A DNA stretch of 64,000 nucleotides, from NCBI GenBank assembly GCA_948474755.1, contig CAOLHI010000150.1:744001-808000 (forward strand), written 5' to 3'. Positions 57,603-64,000 of the stretch are shown here, one piece after another. The translations under genes and the position numbers were made by a program. The notes beneath the pieces are model-generated. The model made no database searches and had not been told where the DNA came from. It saw nothing but the letters and a program-made list of their open reading frames with translations. The DNA comes from Ctenosaura bakeri (lineage: Eukaryota > Chordata > Lepidosauria > Squamata > Iguanidae). The stretch's first letter is position 1. Each line of letters opens with the position of its first letter.

Positions 57603-58293
57603 TGTGATAATGGGGCTTCCCATTATCTAGACTTAGCTAAAAGGGGGACACTTCCCTCTTAAGGTAAACCAAGAGTTAATGAGGGGTTGGGATTAGATTA
57701 CATCATAGGTCATGTGGGTCAGCATCACAGGTCACAGGGTGAGACTTGACCAATCAAAAAGGAAAGAGGTTAGCATCTTCAGGATACTTCCAAGGAGAAG
57801 TTATAAAACTTCTTGCGAGGCCATGTGGCAGAGAGAGAACAAAGAAGAACAACCCAGGAACCTCCTGGAGGGGGGTTCTGTGACAGTAGCAGGCTGCAGG
57901 CCATAGGCCTCGCCTCCTGGCCTCTTCCTTTAGAACATCTAAGCCTAGGAACAACTGTGAGTAATTAGACTAAAGTTATCTAGTCGTGTTAGGGACTTTT
58001 CTGTTATTTTGGAGGCTGGCTGATCTAAAGAATGTATCTGTGCTTTTATATCTGCTCTTTTGTAACTACTTGTAACTAAGCGTGCCTGGGAGGAGGGGGC
58101 TTCCCATGTGTGGTAATTTGCCTTGTTTATTTGCATATCTTTAATAAATACTTTCTGTAAAAGACCCTGTTTCTCTCCTTCCCACGCCAAGCTAGGTAGA
58201 CTGGGGGAAAAGGAAGATCCTTAAGCTTAGGGATGTACATGGTTTGACAGGGTCCCGCTGTACTGTCCAAGTGTCCAGATAATTCATAATTCA
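57603..58293 (+). mobile_element. LTR-like segment, retrovirus-like, unrelated to families A and B
   Basis: The segment has the order of an LTR: CCAAT-like 'gaccaatca' (57747-57755), a TATA-like TTATAAAA (57801-57808), AATAAA at 58143-58148, then a T-rich region. The sequence TGGTGGCAGCGA at 58299-58310 just after the proposed end resembles a retroviral tRNA primer-binding start. Boundaries TG (57603) and CA (58292-58293) are proposed; no target duplication is readable and no retroviral gene follows. Confidence 0.45.
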
Positions 58294-58479
58294 GTGGGTG
58301 GTGGCAGCGAAGATGAATTAACAGCTAAAATTCATAACAGGCTGGAATATACATCCCAGCAGCACATGGGGACTTTCCAGCTTCACATGGTGGCATTTTT
58401 CAGTTTCACATACTGGAATTCTACACTCCAGTATCACATAAGCATATAAAAGTTAAAAATAAAGTACCCACCATAATAA

Positions 58480-58990
58480 AGTTCTCTGAAAGCAATTAAT
58501 CATTAAAAGCCTGCTTGAAGAAAAGGTCTTTGCCTGCTAACGAAAGGGCAGCAGGGAGGCAGCCAGCCTAGACTCCCATGGAAAAGAATTCCAGAGGGTG
58601 GGAACAGGCAGTTGATAAGGTTCTCTCCCTTATCCTTACCAAATGAATTTGTGATAGTGACAGGAATGAATGAAAACCTTCCGCTGTGGATCTTAAGATT
58701 CTGGCAGTTTGCATAGAGAGATGCAGTCTTCCAAATAGTTTGGGTGTAAGCTGTATAGGGCTTTATGGGTCCTGAATTATACCCAGAAGGAAACAGTTGC
58801 CAATGAAGCTTTTTGTTTTTGTCTTTTTTTAAACAAGGGGATTATAGAATCTCTTTAACTGGCCCCAGTGAGCATTCTGGCCATAGCATTTTTGACTTGC
58901 TGAAGTTTCTGAACAGTTTCCAAGGGCAACTCTGCACAGAATGTTATGGTACTCCAAACTGGGGTCACTTGGAGGGGAAAAAACCTCAAA
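58480..58990 (+). mobile_element. old interspersed repeat common in squamates, class unassigned
   Basis: The chain 'attccagagggtgggaac', 'gttctctcccttatcc', 'gctgtggatcttaag', 'tagggctttatgggtcc', 'ttgctgaagtttctgaac' and 'tttccaagggcaactctgc' matches, from memory, a widespread reptile repeat in correct order, at low identity. Adjacent 59100-59595 shows nothing I recognise. Confidence 0.5.
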
Positions 58991-59605
58991 AGTGCAGAGT
59001 GGAATGCAGTAACTTAGAAGATACAGGCTGGCTGGCTGGGTAGAACACAAAATAGGAGCACTCCTGCTAAGAGGTGAGGAAACACTGCAACATTTTGCTT
59101 CAGATCCAACTTGCATCGCTTCCTTTCTCTTGATGAGTCACAAGTGAGCATGTGAACTGATTACACTGAAAAGAAGTGCATCTAAGATGATATCAAAATT
59201 CTGTCTGTGTTTTTTCATCTGTGATAGACCCTTCACACAAGTCAATAGAGGTTGCTTTCATATGGTGATGAACATGCAAGTTTGAGCCAGCTCATAGTAG
59301 TCAGAACATTCTTTTTACCAGAAGAACTGCTTTGAAAGTTCCTTTGGCAGAATGAGGTAATAGTGTCCTGAAATGGCAGAACAGATTATGCTGCTCCAAA
59401 CCATGACCTCAATTCTCTTTTAGTCCTGACTTGAGTAGACTCATTGAATCCATTAGATTTATATACATGTAGACTCACCATTCAACAATTAATTGAATTG
59501 TTGGGACTAATCAACAGGATGCCAGCCCATAAATGGGGAATGATACCTTTGAGTACTCATGTAATAAACAAACAGTTCCCTGCAACTAGAAAACTAGTAT
59601 ACAAA

Positions 59606-59663
59606 GAAGAGGAAGAGGAAGAGGAAGAGGAAGAGGAAGAGGAAGAGGAAGAGGAAGAGAGAA
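59606..59663. repeat. (GGAAGA)n microsatellite
   Basis: About nine hexamer units. Read as protein it gives a glutamate run, which is not a coding signal here. Confidence 0.95.
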
Positions 59664-59687
59664 GAAGAAAAAGAGTTTAGCCCTTTT

Positions 59688-59925
59688 TATTTGTTCTTGT
59701 GCCTTCAAGCCGTTTCTGACTTATGGTGATCCTAAGGTGACTCAATTATGGGGTTTTCTTGGCAAGATTTGTTCAGAGAAGGCTTGCCTTTACCTTCTTC
59801 TGAGACTGAGAGAGTGTGACTTACCCAAGATCATCCAATGGGTTTCCATAGCCCAGTGGGAATTCAAAACCCTGGTCTGCAGAGTTGTAGTTTAATATCC
59901 AAACCACTGTACCACATGGGCTCTC
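59688..59925 (-). mobile_element. Sauria-type SINE, nearly full length
   Basis: Complete from the tail ('gttcttgtgccttcaagcc', 'gacttatggtgatcctaagg') to the tRNA-like head ('ccaaaccactgtaccacatg' as complement). Box B is changed (minus strand GGGTTTTGAATTCCC). Both internal promoter boxes can still be placed. Confidence 0.9.
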
Positions 59926-60869
59926 TGCCTTTCTATACACAAGTTTTGTTTTTGTTTTAAATACCATAGTAGCATTAAAACTGTGGTTCTCCACCCATAG
60001 TTTGAAGTGGAATTCTACTGTACCCTCATCTAATTTTGTTGTGTGTATAGACTAGGGTAAAGTAGATACAACTGCAGTAGATTAAGTTAAATAAGGCCTG
60101 AATGACTTATGCTCTGGTATTCTGAAGCCATCAACTCTAGTCATGGAACACAATAAATTGTTCACGTGATATACTGCACTTTTTCTTTTGTTTTTTTTAA
60201 ACCAGAGGTAATCAAGGGGATTATAGAACAGTGAGCTTTGCTACTTTTGCTGGGAAATTAATTATAAGCCTAATTAAGAATATAATTGTACCATATTTAA
60301 AGGGAAACTTGATAGGTCACAGCAACAATATATCCATGAAAGGAAAAGCAGATTACCCCATTAAGGGAACTTTGAACATTAATAAAGCAACATTTAACTC
60401 AAGGATAGGTATTTATTTTTATACTTTGATTGAAATTTGGCCTTTCTGTAAATGTCTGGAGTATTAAGTTCATTGGGTAAATGAGAGAGAACAGTATAAA
60501 AGAGTCATCTATAAAAAATGCCTCATTCTTAAAATCTACCTTATAATGATTGGTAAAACTAAGTTATGATTATTTGTGTGCTCATCCCATAAGCCACCTC
60601 CTGGCAGTTTGTGTAGAAAGATGAGAGATGAACAAAAGAAAAACAAGGGCAGATGAATGCTGTGGCATATTTTGGTACTATTCAAATAAACTAGCCAAAG
60701 CTTCTTAAGTTGTCATTTATATGGTAGATGCCAATTATGTAGTGGCTCAGAAATCAACTAAATTAACATACAACATACTAATCAGTGCTGGAATGATATA
60801 TAACCCATTCAATGGTATCAGCGTTGTTCAAATGAACAAACATACATCAAAAGAAAAGTATAGGTATAA
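59926..60869. other. unassigned AT-rich stretch
   Basis: No repeat family or coding signal recognised. The open frame at 60231-60467 is AT-rich and without resemblance. Confidence 0.45.
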
Positions 60870-61286
60870 GCCCTTTCAGCAACTCACCTTTTCTCGGCGC
60901 TGGGGTGCAGGGATCATGTAAGCACCTCCAGCGAAAGGCTCTTGTGTGCCGGTTCCTTCAGCTCAGCAGCTGCCAGCTGCTTGCGTGAGAGCCCCTCCTC
61001 TTCCTTCTACAGTGCAGGCTGGGAGTTTTGCAGGCTGCACTAGGACAGAAAGCGTGAGCGCCGCGGCTTCAGAGCTCCGCATGCACGGCAAGTGTGCATG
61101 GGGCCCCGGAGTGATATGCAATCATGCTCCATTTTCAGCTTAAAGCTGAAAATGAAAAAGTGTGTGAGTGGTGCTCCAGACCCTGGAGCATCACGCGATT
61201 GTGAGTGCATCGTGTGGACTGCTCCTCACATTCACGCGATGCTCGAGGGACCCTTTCACATGGCAAATGCCATGCAAAAAGGGCCC
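60870..61286. mobile_element. large GC-rich MITE, second PIF/Harbinger-like subfamily
   Basis: Same family and orientation as 24021-24440: shared 'tgctcagcagct'-like left part, 'cccctcctcttccttctac', 'agctgaaaatgaaaaagtg' and the right end 'catggcaaatgc' with GCAAAAAGGGCCC. The flanks are TAA and TAG or CTA, not an exact match. CpG-rich compared with its flanks. Confidence 0.75.
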
Positions 61287-61598
61287 TAGTCTTTAGTCAT
61301 GTAGCATGTTATATGCATGCAACACAAGGGAGTTGTGAAGAAAGTGCATCTACCTGTACAATGAAATATAAATTGCATCATAAGATCAAGGATGGGGAAG
61401 CTCTAGTCTAGATATGATCAATTGGGGCAGGGTTCTCCCCACCTAGACCACAAGTTCTACTATGGTAGGCTCATGTGTCAGTATCTACCAGTCTCTCTAA
61501 ACTTTTCATAACTTCCATCCTCAATGGATCCCTCCTTGCTACATCACCTCACAGTGAATACTACTAAAGGTAGCAAGTGGCAGACAGCCTGAATACCC
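61287..61598. other. unassigned non-coding stretch
   Basis: No repeat or gene recognised between the MITE and the 5S-type SINE. Confidence 0.45.
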
Positions 61599-61821
61599 TA
61601 AAAACACTAGATCCTGTCTGATCTGGGAAGGTGAGAAGAGTCAGCTCTTGTTAATACTTGGATGGGAGACTGCCAACAGATGCCAGGTGCCGTAGGCTAT
61701 ATTTCAGAGGAAGGAACTGGCAAAACCACCTCTGAGAATTCCTTGCCTAAGAAAATCCTCTGAAATTCATGGGATTGCTATATGTTGACAGGCGACTTGA
61801 AAGCACACACACAGACACACA
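61599..61821 (+). mobile_element. 5S rRNA-derived SINE
   Basis: The head is a diverged 5S rRNA: 'ctagatcctgtctgatctg' ... 'acttggatgggagactgcc' ... 'ccaggtgccgtaggct', the 5S internal-promoter and 3' regions. It is followed by the SINE body ('ttccttgcctaagaaaatcc') and a Bov-B-like tail ('gacaggcgacttgaaagcac', (AC)n). The fused tail and lost bases show it is a retroposon and not a 5S gene. Confidence 0.85.
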
Positions 61822-62617
61822 GTAAAAGGCAAAGTGTCTGTTAAGCCTGACAATGAGAGGTCTAACACACTTATTTCAGAGTCAAGAACAGAGTTGGGAA
61901 AAAGTAATTCCCTCAGGCCCAGTAGGCAAATTCTGACCTGATATGAATTTCCCTCATTGCCTTCATCATTGCATTTGGAATTACACAACCATTGTATATA
62001 CTATAATTTCTGATTCAGTAGAAAGACACACATATCAAAACTACTTCTTTGTCAAGCTGGCTTGGGGAAAATCTTTTGGCTGGCTTTTGGAAGAGCCTGC
62101 AGATACAGTGGGGAGGGGAGTAAATGAGAGCATTTCCCCCAAGGGAGCATTTCTGCCCCCTTAATGAAACTTTCCTTCAGCCCCCACTAGCATTGTACAG
62201 TGTGACGCTGACAATCATCCACATTTAGAATTCTTGTATTTGTTGTGTTTGCATTGCCTTGGTATCTTTGCATTCTTTTCCTTTGGATGCTTAAATTGTA
62301 TTTCTACATGCTCAACTGAAGTTTTATGTTAAAATCAATGGTAGAAATTTGGGGACTGAAGGAAAATTTCATTTTGGGGCAAAAACTTTTATGGGGGGGC
62401 AATGGTCTCATTTTGCCCTCCGTTTAGTTACACCTTGGCAAATATTCCAGTTGTCACTGGCAAATTGCATATGCTTATTTTGTTGATTTATTAAGTGGAG
62501 CATTGGCACTTCCTATATAAGTGACCATTTATGAAGCTTTAGCTAATTTATTTGAATAATGCTGTTCCAAGTGTATGTCACCATTTGTCTGCACTTGCTC
62601 CTAGATATTTTAAAGCA
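61822..62617. other. unassigned non-coding stretch
   Basis: A run of G (62393-62399) and otherwise mixed sequence; no repeat or gene recognised. Confidence 0.45.
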
Positions 62618-62750
62618 GGATGGGCAAAGCATGGTGCTCCAGATGTTGTTGGACTGCAACTCCCAGCATTTCTCACTATTAGCTCAGCTGATTAAGACTG
62701 ATAGGAATTGTGCTGCCTTGCTGCACAGCTGCCAATGATCTTGCCTAGAC
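62618..62750. mobile_element. hAT-like palindromic MITE
   Basis: The left arm 'ggtgctccagatgttgttgg' with 'actgcaactcccagcattt' is typical of the family; the right arm ('ataggaattgtgctgcc', 'gctgccaatgatcttgcc') is degraded. Confidence 0.6.
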
Positions 62751-62942
62751 TAACCTTTTGATTAGGCTGCAAGCTTTAACTGGTTTAGTAGATTAATCAG
62801 CTAAAAACTAGTTGATTAATATGTGATTTCACATTCTAATTGACTGGCCTGTGAACTAAGACCTGCAATCATCTTTAGGTTAAAGGAGGAAAATCTTTAA
62901 CCCTCCAGATGTTTGTGGCAGTGACTGATATCCTATTAGTGA

Positions 62943-63182
62943 TGTTGTTGTCATGTGCCTTCAAGTCATTTTGGACTTATGGCAAGCCTAAGGCAAACCT
63001 ATCATGAGGCTTTCTTGGCAAGATTTCTTCAAAGGGAGTTTGCCTTTGTTGTCCTTTGGGGCTGAGAAAGTATGACTTGCCCAAAGTCACACAGTGGATT
63101 TTCATGGCTGTGTGGAAATTTGAACCCTGTTCTCTGGAGTTCTAGTACAGTGCTCAAACCACTACATCACACTGGCTGTGTT
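62943..63182 (-). mobile_element. Sauria-type SINE, nearly full length
   Basis: Tail ('ttgtcatgtgccttcaag', 'ggacttatggcaagcc') through body ('aaagtcacacagtgg') to head ('caaaccactacatcacactg' as complement). Box B region on the minus strand is GGGTTCAAATT, close to consensus. Confidence 0.9.
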
Positions 63183-63289
63183 AATGACAAACATTCCATT
63201 TTGGTCAGTGTGGAGGTTAGTATTCACATTCTCCTTCTGCAATGACCAAAGCTTCCCTGAGGACTCACCATGCCCCTTATCACCATTCC

Positions 63290-63520
63290 ATTGTTGGTGG
63301 CAGAAAGAGGGAACTGGAGCAGTGTCTGGCTTTGTACCCACAGCCAGATAGAGAATGATGATATCATTTGCTGAGACCTCTGGAGGACCCCTATGGATCT
63401 TGGTGGAAGATGTCTGCATATTAGTATGGGCACACATTTCTCTGATGCTCCCTGCTCTCCACCAGCTAGCCAATGGTGATGGTTGACAGAGCAACACAAT
63501 GAACTTTAGGATGGGTGACA
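63290..63520. repeat. unidentified dispersed repeat, copy 2 (pair with 56075-56270)
   Basis: Shares the 'atgat(g/t)a(t/c)atcat(t/c)tgctga' core and the following 'acctc(t/c)' ... 'ggatct' segment with copy 1, and later 'tatgggcacaca' against 'tatggggacaca'. It begins about 110 bp beyond a SINE head. The open frames across it (122 and 91 codons) lack support. The remaining 63521-64000 shows nothing recognised. Confidence 0.5.
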
Positions 63521-64000
63521 AGGGACACATTGCATGTTTCTTATGCTACATGCAACCATGTAGGATTCTGGTCTATTTCTGCTATAATTCCCTTACATTA
63601 ATCATGTTGAGCGTGGCTGATGGAAGCTGTAGCCCATTGTTTCCCCACTACTGTTCCAGGTTTTCCATCCCACAGTTACAGATGATATTTGAATTACTGG
63701 AACCACATGTGTTGAACAAATTGCATAAATTCTTCACATAACTATCTCCTACATAGTGGCTCTGTTTTTTTTCAAATACCACCACAGCACCGTGGGATAA
63801 AAACATAGAAAACCACTCTCTACACTGCTGTGGCAACACACAGAAAGGCCATATATTTATGGTACCCAATAAAAGGCTTGAGCAAAAAATTTTCTAGTAC
63901 ATCCACGTTTCTGCAATGCGCTGATTTTATCAGGAAAAACCTTTCCTACCTCAAGGTTACATTTGTGAAGTATTGGTCTATTAAGCCTGACTATGGCTCA

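Noticed and set aside
59444..59680. Open frame ending in a long glutamate run
   Set aside because: The run is the (GGAAGA)n microsatellite; no other coding evidence.
59870..59925. A tRNA gene from the box B-like sequence
   Set aside because: It is the tRNA-derived head of a SINE followed by a SINE body; it does not fold as a full tRNA by eye. The same holds for the other SINE heads.
61599..61700. A 5S rRNA gene
   Set aside because: The 5S-like part is diverged and incomplete and is fused to a SINE body and tail.
1..64000. CRISPR arrays, operons, bacterial promoters or phage genes
   Set aside because: No regularly spaced direct repeats or compact coding; composition and repeats are those of a vertebrate nuclear genome.

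Overview
The window is non-coding, repeat-rich vertebrate DNA, most likely from a squamate reptile (a lizard). The evidence is the repeat set: many copies of a tRNA-derived SINE whose 3' end resembles the Bov-B LINE tail (Sauria SINE type), a 5S rRNA-derived SINE with the same kind of tail, L1, L2 and CR1 LINE pieces, a Penelope-like element, solo LTRs of endogenous retroviruses, and numerous short inverted-repeat DNA transposons (MITEs). Species cannot be named from this. I found no exon of a host protein gene that I can support, no RNA gene, no CRISPR array and no operon. The long open frames I examined fall in MITEs, SINEs or microsatellites, or are within what chance allows. The window is best read as intergenic or intronic sequence.

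Layout. 0-10 kb: a Tigger-like MITE (387-965), SINEs, a solo LTR inside a SINE (3454-4378), and small palindromic MITEs. 10-17 kb: mostly unassigned AT-rich DNA with one large MITE (12193-12668). 17.9-20 kb: a three-layer nest (Tigger-like transposon, L1 inserted in it, solo LTR inserted in the L1). 20.8-24.5 kb: a hAT-like element and two GC-rich MITEs. 26.8-28.1 kb: a second Tigger-like element split by a solo LTR. 30.4-31.5 kb: a solo LTR in a 5S-type SINE. 32.1-32.6 kb: another large MITE. 37.1-38.9 kb: one solo LTR inserted inside another. 40.8-41.2 kb: a further large MITE. 44.5-46.6 kb: two L2 fragments. 47.4-49.6 kb: two CR1 pieces in an unusual order, one split by a Penelope-like inverted repeat carrying hammerhead-like motifs. 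50-64 kb: SINEs, MITEs, an LTR-like segment (57603-58293), tandem duplications and microsatellites.

There is no gene network here. What can be read is the insertion history: target-site duplications and interruptions order the events. The four best LTRs have 4-bp duplications and share a related 3' end, which points to one class I-like endogenous retrovirus group that has left only recombined solo LTRs. Six large MITEs share GGCC(A/C)TTT-type ends and TNA flanks and appear to be one PIF/Harbinger-like lineage. Repeat-poor stretches (about 5.1-5.35, 35.8-36.6, 43.4-43.9 and 51.9-52.2 kb) are the only places where conserved regulatory DNA seems worth testing. All family names come from recognition by eye; no database search was run.
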